From Puffinus mauretanicus (lineage: Eukaryota > Chordata > Aves > Procellariiformes > Procellariidae): 64,000 bases of DNA. The notes below the pieces were generated by a model. That model searched no databases. It was given only the letters and a program-made list of their open reading frames with translations, and was not told the DNA's origin. Positions 13,901 to 26,455 of this stretch are shown in pieces (within the stretch, counting starts at the first letter, position 1; each line of letters starts with the position of its first letter). A program made the translations under genes and the position numbers. Location: the NCBI GenBank assembly GCA_023333565.1, contig JAJKFH010002656.1, positions 372,001 to 436,000 on the forward strand, read 5' to 3'.

Positions 13901-16900
13901 GAATTGCAAAAACAGCTTCCACAGAGCACAAAATGCCTCAGGTTGATAGCTGAGAATGCACTGCAGTCTCTAGAGACAAATTCTCTCATACCAGCTCTCT
14001 AACTGTGTCACAGAAACATTGTTTGCTTGGTTTTAGGTTTTAGATGAAGGCAAGAAAAAGAAATACTTCAGTGAAACTATGTGCCATTCATGGAAGGAGT
14101 TCGCTATAACTGCCATGTTATTTTTTGTATTACAAAGGGAACCAGCAAGGTATGTTGGGAATATTGGAAATAACACAAAGGGAACCAAGCATTTACAGTG
14201 TAAATAATTATGTTGTTTCTTGTGCATATCTCTGCGCCACAGCTGTATGCTTTAGCTTTGCCCGAGGACACACTACAAGCCCGTACCCAGAGGTGCAAGC
14301 CTTGATTCTGCACGGTGCAGGGAGTTGTCATCATTGGGATTACTGAGACGTCAAGCAAATGCCTACAAACTTTGCAGAACAGAGGACAGAAAATTGGACG
14401 GCCTGCAAGAGAGAGCCTCTAGCGGGTAGGAACTAGAAAAGTAGCCTACATCTGTCTGGCCTTAGATGCTCAGAAGTTGCAGTCCCTAAACCAGCTGAAA
14501 TCTTCCAGTCCTGTCTGCCCTTCCCCGTTCCCTCTCTAGATGATACACCCGAGAGGGGCACTTACATTTGGTGCAGCTCCATGGTGAGCCAGAGCTGGGT
14601 ACGGGTTCAGCTGAAAAAAAGGGGAAAAAAAAAAAAAACCAAACAGTTTTTCAGCTTCCTGAATCCAGAAGCAGCTCTGCCACAAAACAGAAGGGGTAAA
14701 GCAGAAGCAAGGATTTCGTCTGCTGACACTGCCCCCAAAATACCGTCCGAGCAGCCTCAGTGCGAATTTGCAGGACTCAGACTCCAGAGATGAGCTTACC
14801 CACTGGTAGCAGAAAACAAAATGCAAGCCTCATTTCAAGATGACTTCAGTATTTTCCTTCTGGTTTGCATAACCGAAGATGACACAGCTGTCCAAGGTGG
14901 GAACCAAATGACTCATTCATCACTGCAGATGCAATGAATGACTCCCTCCAGTCCCATTTTGACAGGTCAGTACCACCTAGCACCACTGAGAAAACCCAGC
15001 TCCATACACAAGGGTAGGTAGACAGAAGTACATATACTGATGGTAACATTGCCATTCCTCAGTAGTTGCAAATGTATTTAGTAAATACAGTCAAATTCAC
15101 TAAATTTCACTAAGCACTAACTATGTTGAGATCCCTAAGCGGGTTTAAAGGTAACTGTAAATGCTGAAAGGACCGAAAGGATTGACAGGATTTGCCTCGG
15201 TTCTGAGCAGGGCTACGGCAAATATCCACACAAAAAAGAAAAAGCTAATATTCAAGGATTTGCATTTCATCAAAACAATTATTTTTTGAGCTTGAAAAAG
15301 AACATCCTGAGATCCCTTTCATTCACTTGGATTCCTCTTCTGAGCACAAATCCAATTAAATTTCAAATTGCAAAATACATTTCTAATCTATCTCAGATAT
15401 TTGACTTCTAACAAAATTAGGACGCCTGTATATTTGTGCTGAAACCTGCCATCCCATGAAACTCATATTTTCTATATTCCTCAGTCTCCCTGGATATAAA
15501 AAAAAACCACCAAGGATATAAAGTATTGTGAAAACTAAAACGTATCCGAGTCAAATGGAACCGTGAAGGTTTTTTCCTTGGCAGTCAGAGGGCTGTGAAG
15601 TGCTTTGTGTTCTCTGTGTGTGCAGCACTGGAATTGCGTACCTAAGTCTGAAATCAGTGAAACAGGGATCAAGAAAGACACCAACATGCAAGAACGATGC
15701 AAATCTTGGGCAACCGGTAACGCTCTATGGCATATACCTTGGGGAGCACTAGCTATTCACAGAAGCTGTGCCCATCTCACTTTCACTCATGTGAAGAGCA
15801 CCCTGAAATATTACCTACTGAGTTTTTCATGATGTATCCCTTCCCAACCACCTTCTGCTACAAGGTCAAAAACCTGACCACGGGCTTCTGAAAAGAAACA
15901 TTCCCGCACTCCATGCTTCCCTCTCAATTCCAGCACATCGAAAGATTTTCGAAGTGTCTAAAAAGAAGGGAAATTATTTTCCAGAACATCACAAACGGTT
16001 TGGGGACAAATTGCATGTCAAGCTAAAAAAAAAAAAAATATTATGAAAGCTTCTGTCAATCATAAAGTCAGGTAGCAGGAAAGTAATGTTATACAATACT
16101 TATTGGCCTGCAGGCAGAGTGGGTAGGCGTTATCCGCAGAGTACAGTATCTCCAATTATAGGAAGGGGTAAAAGACATGCTAGGAACAGAGGGAAAAGAA
16201 GGTGAAATCTACAGGACTCTTTGAGGTTGACACATTACTTCAGCCTTATGTTCTTACACGAGGCTGCAGGAAAGGCTAAGCCGGCTCCCGGGGACCTGGG
16301 AGCCCAACGCCCAGGCTACAGCATGAGACCATCTCCGGCAGCACCACCATCCCCATGGACCCCAGCTGCCAGCCCTGCTCCTACCCACCCACCCAAACAC
16401 ACGGCTTGCTGCCCCTCAGGAGGGAGGTGCTGCTCTGGCCCGGGCCAGGGACTCAGCCAGGATGACAAAAGAAACCTACAAAAATTCCTGCGGGGAAGTC
16501 TCCGAGGGGAACCTGCCGTTGGGTCAATGTAACAAAAAGGGTGGCCTTGAGGGACCACCTTGGCCCTGCATTAGCATCACAGAAAGGCTAAAGAGGGCGG
16601 GAAAGGAGAAGAAAAAAGAAAAGAGGATGTAAAATTTAATTTCTCTCCGTTTCTATCTGTGAATATGACAGTACAAAGTCAAGGCTAAGGCTTCCAAGAT
16701 TACCATTTATATCCATATCTTCAAGATACAGCATTGTTTGGGAGCAACTGGTGGTAGGACTCGGCCTTAGATTCTGAACATGTGCTGTTACAATACAGAA
16801 ACCCTAATGAGATACACGCAGAATTTCAAAACCAGGTAACTAGAACCTCTCTAGGCCATAAGACAGTTCCTACCCCAGAGCTTATCATTAGCCAAAGTCA

Positions 16901-19900
16901 GCTTAAAAAATGGCATTGGATCTTGAGAAGACATTCAGGAAAGGTACATCAATAAAATAAGAATTGCTCACATATAAATCTCCCTTGAACCTTTTCCTAG
17001 TAATATTTAATCCTAAAATCCCTGCATTTTGAGCAAGCCCTGGTAAATTCTTGGTAAAAAAAGAAGATGGAGGGGTCTCGCTCCATACATCTCTCATCCA
17101 CACAACTCTATCACAGAAAAGAAACCACCACGGGTTACAGAAACCTGGAGAATCTCAGAATACATATACAACTGTAAGATAGGGAAAATCAAGAACTCCC
17201 ACAAAGTGGAGAAAAGGAAATAAAATTAAAATTATCCCAGCCTCAACATTCCTATTTATAAACTCCGGCCTTCACACCACTCAAAAATCCTGTCAATGCA
17301 GTTATACTTTCAACCTAGCTGAAATCAAGAGGTTTGTGTTAATTCAGAGCCGTCTGAGTGAGGAGACAAATAGTGGCCTTCACAGAAAAAAAAACCCTCT
17401 AGGTAGTGAGTTTTTGAATACAGTTGGTTTATAGCTAACCAAAAAAAGACTGCGACTGACAATATCAGATGTGGTAAAGTCTTAATACTGTTGAAGTCGC
17501 CATCCGATTTCCAGTGGGAAAAGCAATGGCCCTGCTCCGGTCAAAGGCAATGCTTCTAGCAAGTCAGCGCCATCAGGAAGATAATTTTGGCCTTGGTCCA
17601 TGGTCAAACGGTTGTCTTGTGGAGCTGCACCTGGGGCCACTTGCGGCCCTATGCCACGTTGGGCCTGAGCATGTCCTCAAAGGTCAGAGACAACTGAGAA
17701 GCTCTTCCCACAGCTTCTCAGAAGCTCAGCTCAGGCAGAACCTGAAGAGTCACAAGAACGACGTATTAAAGGAGCAATAGCCACTCCTGGAGCCTTCTGC
17801 AGACGCTCAGCTTTCCCTCAGTGCTAAAAGACAGCAGGCCAGTAAGTCCCAGAGTATCTCCCAAGCTCCCAGTGGAGGGGAGAAGAACACTTCCCCATCA
17901 CAAATCCATTTGCCCCAATAACCCCCCATCTTCTCTCCTTACCCAAACCCTACAAGAAAAGCATTGCTGGCTTGCATTGGACTAGAGCATAGCCACCAAG
18001 AGACCCCACGATGCCAGCCACTTGGCGTTTCTGGGCTGATTAAAAGCAGAAGGTGCAAGGAACACCACGAAACAGCCTGTTTGTACTTCAGACCTACCAG
18101 CACATGCTGGTAACAAAGAATGTTCCTGGGTGGCTGTGCAAGCCAAGGCTTTTCTAGCTTTCTGTCATCCCGGTTGTCCATTAATATGATTCGGATGGTG
18201 ACTGCCTTTGCATATGTTCTATATTCCCTCACCGACTTCATCAACAGCACCTCACACAACCAGCTTAAAGAATCCAAAATTGACTCCTGCACTGCAGCTC
18301 CCAAATCCCAAATTATAACCAATGCTTTTAGAAAGGCTGTTTTCAAGCAAATCATGTATAATATTGTCTTTAGCACCATTCCCCTGTAAGATGAAAGGAG
18401 GAAATCTCGCTAATGGCTTTTCACCTATTTTTCATTACTGTTGCTGAGAAGAATGTGCTAAAAGTAATACCAGTGATAAGAACAGGCTGAAGTGTGGGTG
18501 TGTGGCAGGTATAAGTCTGCTTTTCTTCACCTTCATGAACATCAGTAATTCTTTCCATATCACATTATTATCAGGGGAGCATATAATGTCACCATGTGGC
18601 AGAAAAGAATTTCTATTTCTCTTGCCACCCATTTTTTACATCCAAATTCCTACCTGATAGCTACTGATGATGACAAAACAAGGCAAAATCGAGTTTCAAT
18701 TTCCTCCTTAACTGTTTTCCCATAACGAAGCAGATCTCTGCAAAACGCTTTTCTGCATCTGGCCACTCTGTCTCAGTGGATCAGCATGAATACATTTTTG
18801 ACAAGGGTAATGTTCATTTTTAGGCAAGGAATAACCCTCTATATCCAGTCTGCCAAAATTGTGGCTTATCCATTTTCACTCCCTCGTACTAGTAACCCTG
18901 CATTTCCCTGCAACCATCACATAGATGTCTTGGTCACTGCACATTAAAGGCTTAGCTTGCCCGTTTCTTTCAAAGCAAATTAAACAGTGGGAATATGCTA
19001 GATGTGAAAAGAAAAAGAAATAGAAAAGGGGAAAGAAAAAGGCTTTCTCTATTGAAAATGAAACTTTATATCTCGGGGAACAATACAGCATGTACTCTGT
19101 TGGAGGCATTATGAACCCCTTATTGCATGCGGGATTTATGATCAAGGTCTCCTACATGGACCCCTAAGCGACAAACAATTTGAGTTAAAGGAATCCTCCC
19201 GCAATGCCCTTTGCGAAAGCCTTTACTGCCATCTAATGGCATTTTTCGAGAAAGCCAGCACTGCTCTGGTTTTGAGCAGGGCTTTGGAAAGTGCCACAGC
19301 CTCATCAGGCATTCACAGCACCTTTCTACCACGCTGCCCCAGCGTCCTTCAGAAGCAGAGCCGGGGACACCACTCAACCCACAGCTGCTGCAAGGTGATT
19401 AACTATCTTCATACTTGCTCTTTAATACACTCTATGCATTAATCCCGGCTTTGCAACGGTTCAAAAAAAAGCACAAACCATAGATTTATACCTGAAAGGG
19501 TTTTGCCCTGAGAACAAACCCCCATGAGCCGCAGATAGCTGTGCCTCTCGCTAAGCTCACAGGAGGCACTGACTGCCCACCTGAGCACCGGGCAGCGCTG
19601 GGCCACGCTGGCATGGAGCAGCACCTCCTAAGCGGGATGGAGCACCCACCCCTACAGTGACAAGGCAGCTAGCTCTGATTAAGCATCTATCAAATGATGG
19701 AGGAAAAAAGTGGCTGTGAAGCCGGACTGAACTATGAAGGAACGTGGGTCAGGGCCATCTCCCACGAGCGCTGGCCAAAGGCTCGGAGTGGGGTGAGAAG
19801 CAGGCTGCAGCGAGGGACGCTGCTCAGCGTCTGCGAGCTTGGTGGCTCTTCCGCCCAGGGACAGAAGCCCTCTGCACTAAACCCAGCGCTAGGCAATGAC

Positions 19901-22900
19901 ATCCCCTTCATTCCTGCTTGGCTGTCCCCACAACTTTGCAACCACCTTCTGGTTTGGATTTTTCTAGATAATCACTCTTCTCCACTTTTTGTTTAACGTC
20001 ACCCTGGGTTAAGAGTAATTTCAGGGTGGCTATACTGAAAAGTTGGTATAACAGAAAGTCTTGAAGCAACTATCTTCTAAATATGTGTTTCCAAGGAAAA
20101 AAAAAAGGTAACAAGAAGTTTCTCCAGAAAGCTGCACAAAAGCTCAAAATGCAAACAGCTCTAGAGAAGAGTCCTTACCAAAAACCATCAATTAGCTAGC
20201 AAAGGTCTGTGATGCTGGCAAGGTTGTGGGGAGCACAACTGAACCCAAGGGCCCTGAATGAGCAAGAAAATGCTCAAAAAAAGAAAAAGAAGGTGAATAG
20301 GACATGAAATGATGTTGCACTCACAACTGTTTTCTTTCCATTTTCAAGATCTGAAATTAATAACCTAACCAAACCCATCACTGCCTCATTAGCATCATCT
20401 TGAAATGTCCAGGTAGCGTTAAATTCTTTTCTCAGGTAAAATCCCATCAGTTTGGAGATTCACAGATACAAAGGAGGACAGGATTTAGCCTGGAATGGTA
20501 TAATCGTACAAACATATCAACATAAATAAGAAGCAAGCAGATACGTTTAAACTATTTCACTTTAAAATTAAAAATCACTGATGGAAGGAATGTTCGAAAA
20601 TCAGCTCCCAGCTAGTATCTGTTTCTAGGACAGATATGAGTACAATTCTTTGTCCTTCCCTTGTCTGTCTGCTACTGCGGTGTTCATTAGTATGTAATTA
20701 AGATGTTTCTGTAAGGTGCACATCCATGGCATCTCCTAAGGATCTCAAAGCATTTTTTAGACAGCAGGCACCTTGACATAGCACAGTACAGAACCCAGAT
20801 TTCCATTCGCATTGCAACTTTTTATGATCGTTTTCTCAGTCCAGAAGTTATCAGTGACCTGTATTATCCCTGAATGTGCTGGTGAATTAAGAGAATTTCT
20901 CATTAACGTATTTACACCTCTCTGACAACTCAGCCCTCACAAAGAGTTCTGCAAGAGAAGCTGTGTTTGAACAAATTTTCAGGGAAATTCCACTTTGTGC
21001 TTATCACTGGAATATGTTTTGTTTCCCAATCAATTTGCGTTCAGTAACAGGATGAATTCCTAAGGCCTATCAGACGAAAGGTGCAGCAGCTCTTGTTAGG
21101 ATATCTTGTAATATTACAGAGATAATTACCAATAAAACCCCAAATACCCATATTTTTCAAGCCAAATGATTAGAAAAGGAAGCCTACAGTTAACTTGCAC
21201 AAATAAAAGTTAATTTGTTTAAATTTCAAACTTACAAACACGTGTTTGCCCAGGTTCTTCTGGCCATAGGCAGCTAGAGAAAAAATATATTACATCCTCT
21301 TTAAAGAAACAAAATCAGAGCAAGCAACCAAACATACAGGCTTAGGATGAGGAAGAATATGGAACTTTTACAATACGCCGCATAGTATATCAAAAACCGA
21401 ACCGCCTTATTAATGCTGATATTACTTTCTCAGTTTTCAAGAAAGAGATGCCCTATTTTTTTGGAGGGAGCAGATCAGCCTAATGAACACAAAGCGCGTT
21501 ACTTCCATATAGGATGGATATAACCTATAACAATTCAGTCACTTCTGGATGTAAACACATACACACAAACATGCATGCATGCACAGGAATTCTCAGCACA
21601 GGAGCTGAGATGAACATAAATAAGTGTGGATATAAACACTGGTTATGAACCTGTAGATGTGAAATCTGGTGCTAACATGGAATTGCCTTGAGTTGCCTTG
21701 TTGATAAATGTACCGGAAAGACTAGCGTACCTTCCAAGGACAGCATGCTCTGTGATCAATTGGCTGCATTTTCTTGAAACCTTTAATATACCATGCAGTA
21801 AAAGGATAATAAAATAATCTCTCTGCATTTTCAGTACCTAGCAGGAATTTGAGCTACACACGAATACATCCTGAGTGATCCAAGACAAATGTGCTGTAAT
21901 GACAGAAGAGTTGCTGAGCCTCTCTAGTACAAGCCCCCATGAAAAAGCATTTCCAGCCTGAAAAACAAAAGGCAGAGAAAGAGGAAGAATTTGATTCCTG
22001 ATCTCAGTTCTTGCAGTAGCTAATCTCAGGCTCCAGCCTGCGCTCTCTCCTCTTCAAAGACTGCAGTATAACGTTCAAAGACCGCAGTATAACATTTTCC
22101 TTCAGCTCTGCATATTCCCTATATTGTATCTATAGGGAAATATGTCCACTTAGGCATATATCTATTCCACAAGTATTATTTCAACATTCCTTTCCCTCTC
22201 ACTTCACAATATTGGCTATGAGTGGTGGTGTATAGCCTTTTGCACTCTTTTTAATGTTTGAGGAGGTTGCTACAGATAGCCTTGAGCCAGATAACCTTGC
22301 TGTCATTATTTTTCCAGGGTTGTGGGATCATCTAGATCCTTTTAAATCTTCTTCACAATGTCCCAATGGACAGCAATGGAGTATTTTCAGCTCATGGAGC
22401 CCTTCTTTAGGATTATCTACCTAGGCAGCAATAGCTGTATTCAGTCTGAGCAAAAATGCGTTTTTTACTAGGTCTTCCATTTAGTTATAGAGTCATAACA
22501 TGTCTCTTGGCTGTATCTGAATTCAAAATAAGTGGCCTTTAATGTATTTAACAATACTGCTTTAAAATGGCCTAGGAAAAGCTTTGCAGCAGAATTTGTT
22601 TCCTGAGGAGATAAGAGCGGGGAGAATAATTTCTGATTTTATGGCTGAAGCGCTGTATTAAGAGGTCTTCTCAGCTATTTTTTAGCAAATAAAAATATTC
22701 AGCTACTCACCACTTTTCCCTTCCAGGGAATCTCAGAGTCCTCTGCACTAGTTCCAGCCAAGGAACGTGCATTTACGTAACTCTGCCGGCGCTAATATCA
22801 TCAGTGACGCTGGCTGAGAAGGTCCACCTGACCGCACCTGGGCAGGAGGACCGTGCACAGATTCCTGTCCACCCTCATTCCGGCTACGACTCGAAACATC

Positions 22901-23210
22901 CTCTGCCACTGGGCAGCCCAGGGATTGGTACCTGCTGCCTTAATGCCATTTGCCTCTTTCTGTTTTCCAGGGAATAACTTGGCGCTTACAATATCCCCTT
23001 AGTTGCAGCAGACAGCATCTAATTGCCACGTGTCATCATCCTGCCTGGCTCCACATCCAAAATCCCAGGTCAAAGCTGATTTTGTTATATTTTATCCCAA
23101 AGACAAACGTTTCTTTTTCTGGTGAGTGTTACGCTTTAACAAGTAAATTCTTATCCTAGGAGTACAGTGGGAATTGCAAGACCAAAAAAATGGAAGCTTC
23201 ATGAAAAGAA
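6313..23210. other. Intergenic, no gene seen
   Basis: No gene can be supported. Open frames are short and look random; the longest are at 7154-7651 on the plus strand and 17939-18379 on the minus strand, and they match no family I recognise. There is a 29-base A run at 7970-7998 and T- and A-rich tracts near 11411, 14627 and 16026. A TTACGTAA palindrome lies at 22773-22780 at the left edge of a small GC-richer patch (22.78-22.93 kb). Confidence 0.6.
7970..7998 (+). repeat. Poly(A) run of 29
   Basis: This is an uninterrupted run of 29 adenines, followed by C and a further run of seven A. It is the longest mononucleotide tract in the window. No upstream sequence resembling a processed gene copy was recognised, so it is annotated only as a simple repeat. 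Its exact length is prone to sequencing error. Confidence 0.9.
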
Positions 23211-23297
23211 GCTTGCTTGCTTGCTTGCTTTGGGGAAGGGGAAGGGGAAGGGGAAGGAGAAGGGGAAGGGGAAGGGGAAGGGGAAGGGGAAGGGGAG
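23211..23297 (+). repeat. Compound microsatellite (GCTT)n then (GGGGAA)n
   Basis: Five GCTT units (23211-23230) are followed directly by about eleven GGGGAA units (23232-23297), with one interruption (GGAGAA) near 23258. The plus strand of the second part is pure purine with regular four-G runs, so it could form a G-quadruplex or triplex. Its Lys-Gly translation on the plus strand and Ser-Pro translation on the minus strand are artefacts of the repeat. Confidence 0.95.
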
Positions 23298-26200
23298 CAC
23301 ACCAGTGCTCCCTGGACTGTCAAGTAGGATGCATGCTTCACTAAGTAGTCATATGGCACTTTTCACCTTTCTAAGCAAGGATGCTTTTAAAGCCTCTGTA
23401 TCTGTCAGTCCTTGCTAACTCATGCACCCAAATGTGACACTGACTCTAGTATCTTCTGCCCATCTGCTGTATGATACTGGCCGTAACTTCAGCAGCTGCA
23501 TGCCTCCTGGTAATAGCCTACCCATCATTTTCCCAGGCAAAAGGATTCTGTTACTAGAAAATGCTATGAACAAGTTTCCTAGAGAAAAAGACTTCTGTAG
23601 AGTTTCTCCACTCCGATTGCTTTACTTGAAGCTGAGGCTTGCTATTCTTGCTGTTCCTTCAAAGCTTACTGTATTTTGATAAAGGACATCAGTGTCTGCA
23701 AACCCTTTCATCAGAGGCATTGACTATTTAATTTTACAGTTGTGGCTCTTTTCCACAAGGAATACAGAGAATTCATTAGTAATCACACATCAGAGAGTGC
23801 ATCCACCTACATGTTCCTCTCCTTTGGTGATTGTATAATTACACAATCATCTTTTATCAAAGAAACTTTTCCCTTTAACTTCTACACAATAATTGCCCGT
23901 GGCTTTGCTTCCCTTTATCTCCCATGAAAAGAGGGAAACGCTAAAAAACACTTGTGTCGAGGGTTGCTCTGGTTTCCTTTAAACAGCAAAAAACAGGGCA
24001 TGTGCGGAGAGAAATGTTAATCTGCTTCTGCAACCACGGAAAGGAAAACTCAACAAAAAAATCTTCCAGTCGGCAAGTGACAACCACGCGCTACGGGAGC
24101 AAGAAGGAGCGGGACCCTCAAGCCATCGCTGCTCTGTCTCTCTATATCGCTCCTTCTCTCCCTTTTTTAATTCCTCCTTGGCATTTTGTTATTAGTCCCC
24201 ACACAGTAAACAACGGGTTGCAAATTCTGACAAAATGAACTGCTGAAAGGATTATTCATCCCTCCGCGAGATTGCTCTGTGAGCTGAGAGCTACATGTTC
24301 TGCATTCTGTGACTAAGATACAGTCCCATGTGTTTTCCCAGTTCAATCAAGTGTGCGAAGAACTGTCACAATAGTCCTTGATGCCAAGAAAATAAAATTT
24401 AGGGTAGAAAGGGAAACCTGAGTTGCATTTTAATGGCATTTCGTTTGCACCTGTTTTCTCTCCTCTTTGTTTATTTTATTCTTTTTTAATCTTTATTGAC
24501 AATTCATTAAAGCCATATCATCCCTCTCAACAGCAAAAGAAAAGGGAGTTGTTATTGTACCTGTCTGGATAATTGTTACTGAAGTGTTGTCAAATTCTTA
24601 GAAGTGGCTATATATCTTTCATGTCAGGCCACTGGGACTGATACAAAAACATTTCCAGGCTTCTGCAGGGTTTGGGGTTTTTTTTTTCCCCTCGCCTTTA
24701 GAAGAAGACGTAAAAGGAACAAATAAGTCAAAATGATAAATTATGACAGAAAAAAAAAAATCAACATTTGAATTGCTTGATAATAGCGAAAGCGTGGGGC
24801 TTGAGGGAAGATTAGAGCAGCGTCAGGCAAGAACAGAACTGAAAGTTATTTAAAAGTGATAGAAACCCTCTAGGATCTGCAGTCCCAAGATTGTTTCCCT
24901 TTGGAAAAGCAGTTTTCAGAAGCTCCAATTAACCTTAATTGAATTCTGCCTTAGCAATATCTAGAATTTTAATTGACTGGGAAGGTGATCATAAATCTCT
25001 GCTCAAAATACAGCTTGGCCATTAGCAATTCCCAGAATGGCCCAACAAAGTGTCATAGAGAAGGACTTGCCTATTCTGCAGGTAAAGCTGCCTCTAGACC
25101 ATAAAACAAACATTCGGAAGGGAAAATCCCAGTAGCGAAAGCCAGTCCTGCGAGTAGTCATTTTCTCCAGCGTTGATAGCTATGAATAAGAACCAGTGAC
25201 TCCTGCGACCAACATATTCGTGTACATACTGTCCACAGCATCCTTAAAGATTGTTTATTCCATCTCTCGCTTGCCTTCCTCTGCTCTTACATTTGGCTCT
25301 AATGCTGGGTGTTGAGCTTCCACTTTAAACATAATCACATCTTTGCTTCTCTGGTGCTGGCCTCCATGACTTACATGCTTGTCTCTCACATATTCTGCTT
25401 GTTCACTTTTAGGTCAGGTTACTTTCAATCTGGCTGATATTCAGCTGTTCTGGAGATCCAGCGTTTGCAAATAAAACTCTGCAAGGTCGCCGCACTCATG
25501 GTATTGAATTGCAATGGCTTTCAAGTGCCTAATTCCTTTTTAAAACCTGCCCTTGATCACCTTGCATTAGCCCAAACTTTTGGTCTTCGAGAGATCTCGC
25601 AAACGTCTTATCCCTCAGCCATCAAAAGATGCCTACTAGTCATCCTGCGCCACTACGACATGTGGAAAGGAGCTATTTTGCCACCGCTAAGTACACATTT
25701 CTTGACCCTGAACTGACAGTCCAACCGCAGAGGGACAAAAGGGATGACTGTACCCACACCACAAACTTCTGATGGGACAGTGATTTGGTAAGGATGGAGG
25801 GGTTTGATCCTTGGTGGATACAGATAGAGCCTGTGCAAGGACTCTCACGTCTCTGTCTCGGGTTTCCTAAACTAAAATACAACAAGCATTGTTTTGTGCT
25901 ATGCAAAACATGGAAAACACATCTAACACAATATATATGCTATACAGTCAAATTGCATATGCAGTGGCCATTTGCAGATGCCTGGGAAGAGAAGGAGACC
26001 TCATCTGTTCCCCACATTAACCCACATAGGGCATGAGTTATGCTAGGAAAAAAACGCCCTGTATCTTTACGGATACACTAGCACAACAGCATTTTTCCTG
26101 ATAAGGAGGTAGAGAATGCCTCTGGGTCCACAGGGTTGTGTCCCACCACTATGAACTCAACACGTGCTGAAGGTCCCACGAAAAGGGCGCATGCAACCCC

Positions 26201-26344
26201 TCTCCTTGCACCTACACCGGGCTCTCCCAGCCCAGCACAGAGGCAGAGCCAGAGCTCGGCCCAAGGCAAGGCGGTTTTAAAGAGGGCCATGAGTTCAGTC
26301 TCATTTGAAGACCTACCAAATAGGTAGGTCCTACAGTTCTCATG

Positions 26345-26455
26345 ATCATCAAAGCACTTCGTAGCATGGCCATTAACCCTCACAACACCCCTGGCCAGCA
26401 GGCAATTACTGCTATCTCAATTTTGTAGACGAATGAGCTAAGAGAGAGTGAGTCT
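26345..26455 (+). repeat. MIR/CORE-type ancient SINE remnant
   Basis: The stretch reads ATCATCAAAGCACTTCGTAG, then TTAACCCTCACAACACCCCT, then ATCTCAATTTTGTAGACGAA with GAGCTAAGAGAGAG following. In order, these resemble the MIR 3' half: CTCAAAGCACTTTACA, CCTCACAACACCCCTG, ATCCCCATTTTACAGATGAG and ACTGAGGCACAGAGAG. The copy is heavily diverged, as expected for an insertion predating the bird-mammal split. Assignment to MIR rather than a related CORE-SINE or L2/L3 tail is not certain. Confidence 0.6.

Noticed and set aside
20735..20800. Third MIR-like remnant (GATCTCAAAGCATTTTTTAG)
   Set aside because: Only about 20 bases resemble the family and the rest does not follow it.
23156..23418. Lys-Gly and Ser-Pro repeat proteins
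   Set aside because: They are translations of the GGGGAA microsatellite.
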